In this document: positions 10,698 through 21,600 of the stretch, one piece after another
How the letters are laid out: each line of letters begins with the position of its first letter
Numbering within the stretch: the stretch's first letter is position 1
NCBI GenBank assembly: GCA_024082115.1
Contig: JAMRYE010000010.1
Span: 2,666,001-2,730,000, forward strand
Direction of reading: 5' to 3'
Source: Rhinocladiella similis
Lineage: Eukaryota > Ascomycota > Eurotiomycetes > Chaetothyriales > Herpotrichiellaceae
Length of the DNA stretch: 64,000 bases
Made by a program: the position numbers and the translations under genes
The notes under the pieces: model-generated
What the model saw: only the letters and a program-made list of their open reading frames with translations
Database searches by the model: none
What the model was told of the DNA's origin: nothing

Positions 10698-11846
10698 TCA
10701 TTGTTGATGAATTTGTGAGAGAGCTCTCAGCGAGTATTGCTGGGTAGGGCGCCGCGAGTTAGGTCTCGGAGGGAGAGAGATACGACTTTTAATGACTTTT
10801 CTTGCATTTCTCTTTCGATGTTGTTCCTCGGCGTGCTCAAGCATGTCGCAGAGACGGCTGACGGGGATGAAGAGAGAGACCTGGTCAAGACCGTCAAACG
10901 TACCAGCTGGTCTGCAAAAAGCGAAATCTTCGAGCGAGAGACGCAGGCCAGCTCCCTCATCTTGGTTTCTCTGACCATCCTCGTGGCGAATCTGAACAAC
11001 TTCGCATACGGTCCCAGTGAGGATCCCTTCATCGTTGAGCTTTGGTCTCCAGATCGACATCGTGGCTTTCTTTGATCGACGGTAAAAATCGAAGCCAACC
11101 ACAGTGCGAACAGCTGCACCAGTGCCGAAAATGTAGTCTTGGGCAAGCTTGGTCAGATTCTTTGTGGTTTGAGAGTTGGCCACCTCGATGATACAGCTAG
11201 GATAGTCAACCATATCATCATACGCCCATGAACAGTCTGGCGAACGCTCGGTGTCTTTCTTTGAGGTCGAAAGAGGAGGCGGATAGTAAATCGTGCTGTG
11301 GCGGAGATGGACGAGTCCTTTGGCAAACTCGGCGGTCGTCGAGGCAATTCCGTCCTGTGACGCTATTCGGAGTAGCTGGGTCCGTAATTCGAACTCGGCG
11401 TCGCCCAAAAAACCTCGTGTGTCTCATGATTCGGCATTCTCAGGGCGAAAGTGCAATCCGCTGGAGAATAGTCGTATCTATGACTCCATGTCAGTATCAA
11501 GCTCACCTTCAGTCTATCGAGAAGAATTCACATACCGCAGATTGCTGACCTCGAAGTCATTTCTCTTCTCACGCGTTTGCAGTTCCTCAAAATCCTGTGG
11601 ACTCAAGTGGAATTCTGTCCAGTATGGAGTGCAGGATCTACCCGCGTCCGCAAGTGCATCGATCTGATTGAACACAAGTGAGAGCGCAGGTGAAATGTTG
11701 TCCAGTGAGGTCGGCGACGGTGCCATGGGGCGCGAGAGTGGTGATATCGAAGAACCATCACAAATCGAGCTAGACTTTCTCGAATGATCTTGCGAGAAAG
11801 ACGACCGCATTATCTCCCCATCGTTGCCTTTGGCCGGAGAGGCCAT
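10698..11846 (-). CDS. PD-(D/E)XK-like protein with apparent -1 frameshift
   Basis: Exon 1 is 11536-11846 and the intron is 11478-11535 (GTATGT..TAG, 58 nt). Exon 2 opens in the spliced frame (YDYSPADCTFALRMPNHE) but reaches a stop near 11365. The remaining 230 codons run in the -1 frame from about 11408. The two frames meet at a T6 run on the minus strand (plus 11407-11412); one extra T would join them smoothly (HEVFLGDAEFELRTQ). The main domain contains DYPSCIIEVANSQ and TKLAQDYIFG, then a hydrophobic strand and SIWRP. This order is reminiscent of PD-(D/E)XK-fold proteins, with Asp and E-x-A as possible active-site residues; the assignment is tentative. The C-terminus is basic. Either the homopolymer is a sequence error or the gene is broken. 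Confidence 0.6.
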
Positions 11847-13345
11847 GGTGCCTGATGTGATGAGGATGTGGTTTTGACTTGATTGTCATGTTGATCTCGA
11901 GGAGAGTGGTGTACTCAAGTGATAAACATCCCCCTTAATTCACTCTCGCGACGGCGACGCAGAGTTACCAATAGTGAAATAGATACCGCAAAGCATCTAC
12001 CTCATTGTTCGCAATTCCGGTGAACATACGGAGTACAGAGTAACCATGGAGGATGTTGGGTGAACATGACAACTGGTAGAATCAATCTGGCAAAAAGAAA
12101 CAAGGGACGTGTTGTTTTATAAAAATACATGGCTTCGGGATCATTCATCATCTTGGCCATCTTGTATTCTATCCACAATACCGTATTGTCCGTGCTTGTT
12201 CAATCACGATGACATGACGATAATGTCAATCACGATCTGTGCGAGTTTTCACAGCCATTGCCCGTCTCTTCAAACACAGCTGTCCGTTGCTGTGGTTAAC
12301 GTTTCCAGACTCTAGGTACCATCAAATCGAACCTAAGTCAGAGCCCCTTAGGGCTTACAATCGCAGTAAGTCAAGGACTGTAAAGGCATCGATCAGATGA
12401 GGATGCTGAGGTCGACAGAATCATCACCTAGCATATGAGGACGTCATCGGATCATTTGAACAACTTTACAGCTTTCTGGTACAGGGTGGCTCTCTGCCAG
12501 GACTCCCAGAATGCAGGCCGTCTTTTCCTCAAGCTCAAAAGGTGCATCGTACTTTGGTACTCTCGTGCTCCGTGAATCAGAACATGCAAGTAGTCACGCC
12601 ACGTTCGTCATGATACCCTAAACACCCCATAACGTGGCCAGATCTCGTCGTCGGCTCGACTCTGAAACAATAGCTGGTGGTGGTGGTTCAACTTGTTTCA
12701 TGCCCGGGAATGATCCGCGTAGCCTTGCAAGGGCGAAATATTAGCAGCCTCAGCCTTGCGGGGTCTTTTTGATACTACTGCTGTAGTAGCACCTAGCTAG
12801 TACCTCTGGATATCAGCAGACACACTCTCCCGTATTGTAACACTGTACAGAGTGCCTACCACCACCAGGTAATGTCTATGAAGCGGATGTTTTTCACCGG
12901 TGCGGAGGGGGGACCAGGGAGCGTTGATACGGACGCCGGGCGTTTAAGAAAGCGACGTTCCAGATCCCACCAGTATTGTTCGCTGTATCCGCTCTGCGTG
13001 TATCTCTGTTCTCCTGGACTGTTTAGGATTTCTGAAGACTGGCTGCCTGCTAACCCGACCATGCGAGCAAAGGACAGACGCAGATGCAGACATAAAAGAA
13101 GCAGAAGATATCTCTCCAGAGTGCCAGTCTTTCATCCTTCAGTTCAACACAACAACATAACACAACACCACAAAAGCCTTCGAGTCGTTTATGACGTGCC
13201 GAAGAAGAAAAACAACAATAATAATCCTCATATCTACTTGATATCATCAACAACCAACAATTAATACCTTCTCGAATCAACCGCATAAGCCGCAACTTTC
13301 TCACACGCGAGCCTCCAAACTTGACATACCAACACCAACATCAAC
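11847..13345. other. intergenic, 1.5 kb
   Basis: No gene was recognised. It holds repeat copy B (12592-12683) and ends in a CA/CAA-rich leader (about 13140-13340), typical of a fungal 5' UTR for the following three-exon gene. Confidence 0.5.
12592..12683 (+). repeat. dispersed repeat, copy B
   Basis: It is partner of 9896-9970. The outer blocks are nearly identical while the inner spacer is about 16 bp longer and diverged. Both copies lie in gene-free sequence on the same strand, about 2.7 kb apart. Confidence 0.6.
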
Positions 13346-13778
13346 ATGTCTGCTGCAACGTAAGGATGTTCTCTCTTTTCTGAGGAACAGGAATCGATTG
13401 CTGATCATGATATTAGTCCCGCATACGGCAAGAACGCTGACACCGGCTACTCGAGCGGCAGCGATGACGGACAAGCTGCGGGCAAGCGAAAGGCATTGGC
13501 CACCACCACCAATGGATCGGCGGCGGCATTGCCACTTCCTCCCACATCAGATTCTCTCAGCCAACCTGCAGGTATGTGGATTGGTTCTATGCTCCCTCAT
13601 ATTCTGTTCACTTCCCGTACTGACACTTTCGATTATAGGTAGTCTCCTCAAGGGTGCGACTGACGAGAACGGAAACCTCAAGCCTGCTGCATTGATGCTG
13701 GGCCTTAAGCTTGACCTTGAGGCCGAAGTCCACCTCACAGCGAGGGTTCGAGGTGATATCACGATAGGCTTGTACTGA
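13346..13778 (+). CDS. small conserved-looking protein, three exons (102 aa)
   Basis: I do not know its function. The exons are 13346-13359, 13417-13571 and 13639-13778. The introns are 57 nt (GTAAGG..TAG) and 67 nt (GTATGT..TAG). Exon 1 encodes only MSAA plus two bases of the next codon, so simple ORF searches miss the gene. The product has a low-complexity N-terminal half with Gly, Ser and Ala tracts. A compact C-terminal half follows: SLLKGATDENGNLKPAALM, then LKLDLEAEVHLTARVRGD and ITIGLY. The alternating hydrophobic/charged pattern suggests beta strands, and the protein ends directly after the last one. Splice signals, phase and codon use all agree. A CA-rich leader precedes the ATG. Confidence 0.78.
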
Positions 13779-14435
13779 GTTGGAGCCGGCTGGAGCATGT
13801 GGACAAGAAGCCTCTGCAGCATGAATGATCGTCTCTTCGATCTGGTTCCTGTCGGGCTGCTGGTTCAGCTCGTTCGGGAAACCATCGTCATTGCGGTGGA
13901 TTAATGGTTGGATCATTGTCTGAACGAGGTTTGACAATGTCGAACTCGAACTTCATCGAGAAAAGTTGAATCTCGTGTCATTTTCGGGACGCAGGGGAGC
14001 AATGGACCAAGATACTGATAATTGTCGTTCACCGAGTCAATATTCGAATGGTCACAAGAGATGCACATCCTTGAATGTGAGAGCGTATTGTTGAAATGAC
14101 CTATTAAGAGTGCTGTCGTTCGACGAAGCTGATCTCACATCACTACTTTGGTGCAAGGGTTGATCCCAATCGACCTCCTGGAGGTTTCGTTGTTGCTTTC
14201 ACATATCTATGTGGCGGTGATTAACTAGAATGGACCATAGCCTGTCTGTCTCTCGTCTCGTGAGGTATGAATCAGCAGCAGTGTCGCGATCAATGGTCCG
14301 TCGTGAACGGTACATGGTTTCTCCCCAGAACATACAGCCAGTGAAATAGTGGAGGTTGTGGTTTGCCCGGGTGGAATTCATCACAGCCTACATGCCTCCT
14401 GTATCGTAGATTGCTGATCAACGGAAACGTCACTC
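13779..14435. other. intergenic between convergent genes
   Basis: This is the presumed 3' UTR of two convergent genes. It contains a diverged copy of the 3' end of the neighbouring methyltransferase gene (14299-14364). Nothing else was seen. Confidence 0.5.
14299..14364 (-). repeat. partial duplicate of methyltransferase gene tail
   Basis: About 60 bp here resemble 14445-14508, which encodes the last residues of the adjacent methyltransferase. Both carry ACATACAGCCAGTGAAATA. The duplicate no longer encodes a matching protein. Confidence 0.6.
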
Positions 14436-15320
14436 TCAAGGAGCAGATGCGAACGGCACATCGGTTCTCACCAGCACATACAGCCAGTGAAATACTTGTG
14501 GGCGATGAATGTTGTGCGTCGAGCCTCCGAACTCTGGTTCAGGCAGCTCTATCTGTTCCTTTTTCTCCAGACGCCAGAAGACAAATGGAGCGACATAGTG
14601 ACTACCATCACTTTGCGGAGGAGCATTTCCTGTAGTTCGAATTGCAGTAGTTTTGACAGGGTCGCCATCATTGCGTTCCACGAACCAGAAGCGGGATTCT
14701 GAATAACTTATGGAAATCCATCGACATCCAACAGCCGTGACAGCGGCAAGATTGAGAGCGAGAACTTCCACCGGATGCACCGAGACCGGCCAAGAGCTCT
14801 CGTCAATTTCACCACCACCTTTCCGAGCCGACAGCATGGCGATGTAGCTTCCACAAGCGACGGCGTCACTCGTGCTCTTGTCAACGATCACATCGTAAGG
14901 TTTGCTGTCATGGTCCAGAAGGGATCGCACTCTCGGCATTGAGAGGAGGTCGACTGCGGTCCAGCGCATGCGGCTCTCATTCTGTTCGACGTGCCTCTCA
15001 CTCAAACTACGACGTGATTGTCTGGCGGCCAATAACTCTTCCTCCCTGCGTCTACCAATGTTGACGGCTTCATCGGAGAAATCCACGTTGTGAACCTGGT
15101 TGGGACAACTGACGTAGTCTCTTAGTCGCCATGACAAGTCAGAAGTCCCACAACCAATGTGTAGGATGGAAGCAGATTTTTGGGGATTTGCACTGTCGCG
15201 AATGAACGGATCTAGTATACCAGCCGTGTCGTCGACTGAAAGAAGCCATTCGAACGGGGTTTGCCTTGCGAGGAAGCGATTCTCCCAGTATGACTGCGAA
15301 GAGAAATCCGACGGGGCCAT
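14436..15320 (-). CDS. SAM-dependent methyltransferase, EEF1AKMT4/METTL13-like
   Basis: This is a probable protein lysine methyltransferase acting in the cytosol. The start chosen is the Met at 15320 (MAPSDFSSQSYWENRF); a longer frame begins at 15377 but its extra residues look unlike protein. The N-terminal motif SYWENRFLARQTPFEWL is characteristic of the METTL12/METTL13/EEF1AKMT4 group, whose members methylate eEF1A lysines. SAM-binding motif I is ILHIGCGTSDLSWRL (52-66), and the acidic loop follows as VHNVDFSDEAV. YDVIVDKSTSDAV corresponds to the post-motif substrate-side region. The C-terminal third carries VFWRLEK and a basic tail. Length (294 residues) fits the family. No introns are needed. 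Confidence 0.8.
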   Translation of the reverse strand: MAPSDFSSQSYWENRFLARQTPFEWLLSVDDTAGILDPFIRDSANPQKSASILHIGCGTSDLSWRLRDYVSCPNQVHNVDFSDEAVNIGRRREEELLAARQSRRSLSERHVEQNESRMRWTAVDLLSMPRVRSLLDHDSKPYDVIVDKSTSDAVACGSYIAMLSARKGGGEIDESSWPVSVHPVEVLALNLAAVTAVGCRWISISYSESRFWFVERNDGDPVKTTAIRTTGNAPPQSDGSHYVAPFVFWRLEKKEQIELPEPEFGGSTHNIHRPQVFHWLYVLVRTDVPFASAP

Positions 15321-16628
15321 CAGGTCGGAAGACACAAGGTATGTATGCTGTCTTTCGGCGTTTCTTCGCAAAGTCAATATGAGTGATGGTCGAATCTCTC
15401 GTATTCGAAGGTGCTTGAGTATCGCAAGAGAATTCTTACATTGCCAGAGTCCGGGTTGCTGCTAAGGCAAGGAACCCCGCGAGTTTGGACAACGCAGCAC
15501 GAAAACGATTTGACGGTTCAAATGAAATGAGAGGGTACGACTCATGCAACGGTGCGGGATCACGGCAGTTGCAGTGACCCAAGGTCCCCCTGGTCGATCT
15601 CGTTGAACATCTTCAGTGCCCGTGCCAGATATGGCAAGTAACGAGGAGGAGCAAAAGGCTGAGGATAGGCGTGTGAAATTTCTTCTTGGCGGTTGCAATT
15701 GCCAATCATGCCTAAGCTGTGGCTTATGCTTAGGCGCCTGTTCCCCTTAACCACAAGGTTCCTGACATAAGGTAGGCAAGCTGAAGTGTGGCTGCCCCTA
15801 AAGACCGAAATGCCGCCCATATAAGCCTAAATGTCTCAATAGCGAGCCTCGTCTCTTCCACCCTTATCACTCTTATCTCGCCTATCTAGCCGCCCGGAAG
15901 TCTGGGGATACCCTACCTTACGTACCCCTAGACAAAGCTGTTCCTTGCCCACCTCCCAGCTGGCCTTTCAACAGACTTCACGAAGCGCTTTCAACGACTG
16001 TGGTCGTCCAATACGGAGAGAAGAGCCAACAAAAGAGACAACGATGATCTTGTTATCCTTCCGGGAGCACTGCACTGATATACCACAGGGTTCATGTACA
16101 GATTGATTGCTGTCCAATGCCAACAGGCGATGTCGTGTCGTCCGCTACATGAAACGCCAAACGTATCGTGTCTCTTGTGTAGCACGAACCCCAGAAAACT
16201 TCGCTCGAGTCCAATCCTTCACATTCGGAAAGACCATCACTAACGGCAACGAAACTAACTCCCAGAGCAAAGCAGCCATGCAAAGACCATTGCCAGAAAA
16301 GATATCGCTCATCTCTCACACTCCGTCGGCGTCGTCTGCAGACAGGCAGCCAATGAGCCATATGCTCAGGATTAGAATACTGGCCCTGAGAAGATATAAA
16401 TATACTGAATATCCATGCTGGGACCCGAAATGCATTCACAGCCCTTCTACCTACCTGAGGTACTCATCCATTTCATTTCTTGTTCGGCGCGCAGGTCGTG
16501 CATTAATTTCTTCAATTCATCTGCTGTATTTACCTTCCATCGACTTGGCACACCATTACTATTTACTTGAACAGGACTTCAAGACCCACTGATCGGAAAC
16601 AAATCGCCAGCATACCTAACCATCAACC
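15321..16628. other. intergenic, divergent promoters
   Basis: Two head-to-head genes flank this 1.3-kb region. A TATA-like element lies at 16393-16404. The open frames inside (for example 16107-16592) lack protein-like composition. Confidence 0.5.
16393..16404 (+). promoter_or_regulatory. TATA-like element
   Basis: The sequence GATATAAATATA lies 225 nt upstream of the secreted Gly/Thr-rich gene, within range of a fungal core promoter with a longer leader. Position alone supports it. Confidence 0.35.
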
Positions 16629-17303
16629 ATGCATTTTGTCCTCGTGTACATCATTGCTCTAACACTGCCATCACTTTCAGTCTTCGCCCAGAGACATCAT
16701 GGAGGCGACGATGGTGGTGATCGAACAGGGGGAGGCTTTGCAGGAGAAGGGGGTGGTGATGGTGTTGGTGGCGGCGGCAGAGTTGCAACAACGTTCATTA
16801 CGATGACCTCGACATCGACCATAACCGCACTTACATCGACACAAACTGCATCCGCTGGTGGAGGCGGTGTTGCTACGGTCAACGACGCCTCGTGCCCTGC
16901 CTTCAACATCACTGCAAACGTCAAAGCCAATGATGGAACCGCAAACTGCGTAGGAGACAACAGCGCATTAATTCCGTAAGTCACATGGAATCATACGGCT
17001 TGCGTACTCTGACGTCTAAATAGGTGCGACTGTCCCCCGAACTTGAACATCTTCACCCCGTTCCTGGCAACCGTGATACAAGCTGGCTCGGCGTTCCCAT
17101 CCGGTGAGTCCGTCACTTAGCTGTATCAAGTCGAGATGCTCACTTCTACCACAGGCAACTCAATAGCAGACCAGCTCACCAGGCTAGACACGTGCACCGT
17201 TGCGCTGCAGAACTTTAGAGGTGGCCTTGGAAGCGGCAGTGGCTGTCCCATTGTAGCCACAAAGTGGAAAGAGCTGCGCACAATGTTGCAATCGGGGGGA
17301 TAA
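16629..17303 (+). CDS. small secreted Gly/Thr-rich protein
   Basis: The exons are 16629-16975, 17024-17103 and 17155-17303. The introns are 48 nt (GTAAGT..TAG) and 51 nt (GTGAGT..CAG), and the phases match, giving 191 residues. The N-terminus is a clear signal peptide (LVYIIALTLPSLSVFA). A Gly/Asp-rich linker, then a Thr/Ser-rich stretch (TFITMTSTSTITALTSTQTA) likely to be O-glycosylated, lead to a Cys-containing domain: SCPAFNITANV, CVGDN, CDCPPNLNIFTPFL, DTCTVAL and GCPIVATKW. Six Cys are present in the mature protein. No GPI-type hydrophobic tail is seen, so it is probably secreted or wall-trapped. It could be an effector-like or structural protein; I cannot assign a role. Confidence 0.75.
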
Positions 17304-17958
17304 TGAGAGAACACAATCCGCTTCATACAACGATAGGCTTGTTCAAGGCAATGATGAGTTCTTTAGGGCTGCGCTGGACCCTCTTCAACTGACTGGAGTT
17401 GGACTCGATGGAACGACGGTGGCGTAGTAGTAGCTCATGCCGAGAAGATTGATGACCCCCCTAGTCTTCTGCCTTCTGACGGACTCATTTGCAGTGTTGA
17501 CGGCGCTCAGGCTGAATTGTCTTAATCAGGGTCAGACCTGCAGTGATCCCAGCAATAATAGTCGACTATCATCCCCAGGTCATCTCTTCTTCCCTTGGTG
17601 CTGGCAAATGCAGTCTGGAGGTGCATGCTACACCAAAGACCCCGCCTGGAGCCAAGGACAGCTCACCCGCACTCATGCCTGATTCTTTTGACTTCATGGG
17701 GAGGAAGGAATGACCAACTCCTGGCGTTACGCAGCTTCCATCTTCTAGTCGAGACCTCAACAATGGATGGGGACTGGATACAGATTGAGCCCGAAGGTAG
17801 GACGCTGCTTTTGTCACGGGGACAGAAGTGACGGTTCTGGGTTTAAAAGCGGCAACCAAGTCACGGCTGAGTAGTTGTCGATGCAACGCTGGCAGCCGCT
17901 GGAGAACCAACTACCCGTATTGTACGCCGGAGAAAACCCCGAACAACGCTCCTCTGCT
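17304..17958. other. intergenic
   Basis: No gene was seen. The frame of the next gene remains open upstream to an ATG at 17875, so part of this stretch may be coding if that start is used. Confidence 0.4.
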
Positions 17959-18306
17959 ATGTCTACGACCGAGACAGTCGAGACCACATTCCTCGAGCCA
18001 GAAGAGTTCCGACGTATGCACAGCGGTGGAAGATCCAGTGGGCGAAAACCACCACGCGACAAAGTGCAGAGACAACAGCGAGCGGAAATGATCTTGAACC
18101 ATTATCAATTGCTCTGGAAATATGCGGATGCAAATGACAAAGTCAGTTCCAATTCCCACCATTCTTGCCATGCAGCCCGTTCAGTTCATTGACCAGTGGA
18201 ACAGTCGGTAGCACAGACGCGTACATACTTTCAAAAGGTTGCTTTGGGCCTCAAACCGGAACCAATCATAGAAAATTGGCTTAACGATGATGACGGTGAC
18301 GACTGA
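17959..18306 (+). CDS. small two-exon protein, unknown function (94 aa)
   Basis: I do not recognise it. The exons are 17959-18141 and 18205-18306, with the intron at 18142-18204 (GTCAGT..CAG, 63 nt, phase 0). Earlier AG acceptors run into a stop, so 18204 is the first usable one. The product starts TTETVETTFLEPEEFRRM and continues through a basic stretch (SGRKPPRDKVQRQQRAEMI). A helical segment follows (LNHYQLLWKYADANDK). Exon 2 gives TRTYFQKVALGLKP, then a strongly acidic end (ENWLNDDDGDD). The basic-helical-acidic layout resembles a small adaptor or chaperone-like nuclear protein, but this is only inference. An in-frame ATG at 17875 would add 28 residues. It lies 330 bp upstream of RRP12 on the same strand. 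Confidence 0.62.
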
Positions 18307-18636
18307 TGGCTACTACCTTTGAGAAGCGCACACGACCACATTGGAATTGCACGTCCTTGATGACTAGTAGTCACCTATAGCACCAGAATGAGACGAGCGT
18401 TGATTTTGAATTTCTGGCGGTGTGTGCATGAGGTAGAGAGTACTGTACAGTACTCCCCTACTGTACTTTAGGTTGGCCGGAAAGGAGGTCTGATCACATG
18501 ACAAGGCTGTGCTGGAAAAGGCGGTGAGATTCTGCCGGACCAAAAAATAATTCCGTGCGCACTCGAACTTTTGCCCAAGCCGAAGAAGGCGCATCGCTCC
18601 CTGTGAAACTTGTGTTGTAGGCAGCACGTCGTCAAG
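18307..18636. other. RRP12 promoter region
   Basis: This is a 330-bp spacer between two same-strand genes. It includes a GTACTGTACAGTAC-type palindrome near 18440. Nothing else was identified. Confidence 0.4.
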
Positions 18637-21600
18637 ATGTCTTTGGAGGAGAAATTGCTGAAGATAAAATCGCCGAATCTTCAGAGTCAACAACATGTTA
18701 GTCTATAATTCCAACCATCGGAGAGTTTCTAACTGGTACAGACTGCGGTCGTTCTTTCGTCCATCGAAGAAACACTGTCAGAGCAGAAAACCAAATTCAC
18801 ACCCACAGCGTATTTTGCTGCCCTTCTCGCCCTTTTGAAGCAGTCTCCTACAGGAGCTTCTCAAGACAGTAACAATGAGATCCTTGCTTCCACCGTCTAC
18901 CTCCTTGACCTGGTAACGTCCTACGTTTCGGCGAGTCTGCTACGAACACAGTTCAATACGATCATATCCCTACTTGCACCCTGCTTAAGCCTCACTACTG
19001 CGAATGCACCGCTCCTCCGATCGGCGATTGGGTGTCTAGAGTCTCTTTTGGTGGCACAAGATTCAGCAGCGTGGAAGTTGCCACAAACTGAGGCAAGCCC
19101 ACGGCAGGCCGTACTAGTCCTCCTCACACTAGCGATCGATCCGCGACCGAAGATCAGAAAGCGAGCCGGAGAAGCATTGACGAGAGTCTTGAAGAATCCC
19201 CCTCCCGGACCTGCAATCGATCATCCGGCCGCAGAACTGTGCGCAGTCGCGGCGCAGAACAATCTGAAGAATGCAGTCGAGTCAGCGCATCAAGCCAAAC
19301 GTCAAAAAGGCAGACCGGATGACGGCAACGAGCCCGCCGTTATTCATGCGCTTCAACTGACCAAATTGATTGCCGTGGCTTCTGGTGGGTGGCCAAGCAA
19401 GAAAATCGAGTCTCTTTGCGAACTACTACTGGCAATTTCTCGCTCGAGAAACGATTTCTTGGTCATGAGCGCATTTGAAGTATTCGAAGTGATTTTCGAC
19501 GGCATGCAGGATGAAGTCTCATCATCCAAGTTGCCACGCCTATTGGATGCTATTGTCGAATTAAAGCCGGCTCAGAACGATTCGCAGTTGATTCCACCGT
19601 GGATAGCCATAGTATCTCGAGGGTACGGCACAGCTGCGGCAGTCGAGCCCGAGGATACCTTCGCGAAACTCCCTGAAATTTTTGACATGATTGCTGTTTT
19701 CTTGACAAGCCCTGATCACAACATTAGAATCTCCGCATCGGAATGCTTGATTTCTTTCTTTGCCAACTGTGTGCCTGACACTGCGATCTCGGACCCATCG
19801 ATTTACGATGAAAAGTTATTGGAGCAAATTTCTCAGAAAGCCCTTGGTCTGCTGGCTGTCAGATATCAAAGTGCGTGGATGGAAGTCTTTAGTGCGCTGG
19901 CTGCACTGTTTGATGCTCTCCGATGGCGTGGCGACCCATACCTACTTCCCATTGTCAAGGCGATTGGCGAACTGAGAAGTAGCGAAGGATTTCAAGGCAA
20001 AAAAGAGGCAGATGAGGTTCTAGGCCATGCCATCCGGAATCTCGGTCCTGGTGCTGTTCTGAGCATACTTCCGCACAACCTGATCAAACCTACGCCGGGC
20101 CAACCTGGTCGAGCATGGCTTCTTCCCTTGCTCCGAGACCACGTATCCAACACATACCTTGCCCACTTCAAATCAGAACTGGTCCCACTCAGTGAAGCAA
20201 TGTATCAACGAATCATTGATCATGGGAGCGCCGAAAAGACCGTGGACATCAAGATTTTCGAAACCGTTGTGCAGCAAATATGGGCGACACTGCCAGGCTA
20301 TTGTGATCTCCCATTAGACCTACAAACAGCAATGGATCAGCCATTCGCGGAAATGATCTCCAATCTGCTATACCAGCAAACAGACCTACGGGTTGACCTC
20401 TGCAGAGGGTTGCAAAATCTGGTCGAGTCAAACCAAGCGCTTCTAGCATCAGATCTATCCGATGAAATCTTACGACTGGAACGGCGTATGTGCCAATCCG
20501 AAGCGGCCAAAAACATCCAACATCTCTCCACACTCGCTAACAACCTGCTTGCTGTCCTTTTCAACGTCTATAGCCAAACACTCCCTCAGTCGCGAGCGTA
20601 CATCTTGCAATGCATAAACGCCTATCTCAGCGTCACCCCGGAGAAGGATCTTATCGACACCTTCGAACGCGTATCAAAAATGCTCGAAGGTGCACTACCC
20701 AAGCCAGACCAGCCGCCTCCCAAGAAAGAACCCGACCAGACATCCACGACCAAATTACCACCAACATCCCACACTCTTCTTGACCTCATCATCGCGCTCT
20801 CCGTCCACCTCCCTCGTTCGACATTTGCATCACTCTTCTCCATATCCTCAGACATCCTTACGAACCCTGCCATTCTGAAATCCGACCCTCAGCTCATCAA
20901 AAAGGCTTACAAGCTGATTCCGCGCCTGTCGACCTCAGAAACTGGCGCCGATGCGTTGACATCGCGCAGCGCAGAACTTCAATCTCTCATCCTACGAACC
21001 TCGGAAACGACTCCCGTCCCCGCACGTCGGGACCGAATTCTTGCTGTCCAAACACTTGTATCTTTCCTTCCCCTTTCAGATTTGCACTTCATACCCAGTA
21101 TTCTAAGCGAAGTTGTTCTCGCATGCAAGGACTCCAACGAAAGAGCCCGAACTGCAGGCTTCGATCTCCTCATCGCAGTTACCAATAAGATCTCCGACCC
21201 TGCTAACCCATCGGGGACAGTCATACGGAATAGCCTTGTCGCACATATGCCAGATGATTCTCCCGACGCTCCGGCCACGTTAGAGGAGGTTTTCACCATG
21301 GTGAGCGCAGGTCTAGCAGGCGTTGCACCCCACATGGTCGCTGCAAGTGTTATTGCTTTGAGCAGACTCTTGTGGGAGTATCATGCCAAACTGGGGGATC
21401 AGACGAAAGAAGAGCTTGTCGACACGGTGACCATGTTCCTACAAAGCAACAATCGAGAGATTGTGCGTGCCGTGCTGGGGTTTGTCAAGGTCATGGTTGT
21501 TGTGCTACCTGTGACGATGCTCGAGCCCCGCATGCCGAGCATAGTCCCCGGCCTAATGGTCTGGAGTAAGGAGAACAAGGGCAGATTGAGAGCGAAGGTC

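Noticed and set aside
11400..11415. Programmed ribosomal frameshift at the T6 run
   Set aside because: The zero-frame codons (GTT TTT TGG) do not form an X XXY YYZ heptamer and no downstream stem was obvious.
16107..16592. 161-codon plus-strand open frame upstream of the secreted Gly/Thr-rich gene
   Set aside because: Composition is not protein-like, there are no domain motifs, and it overlaps the TATA-like promoter region.
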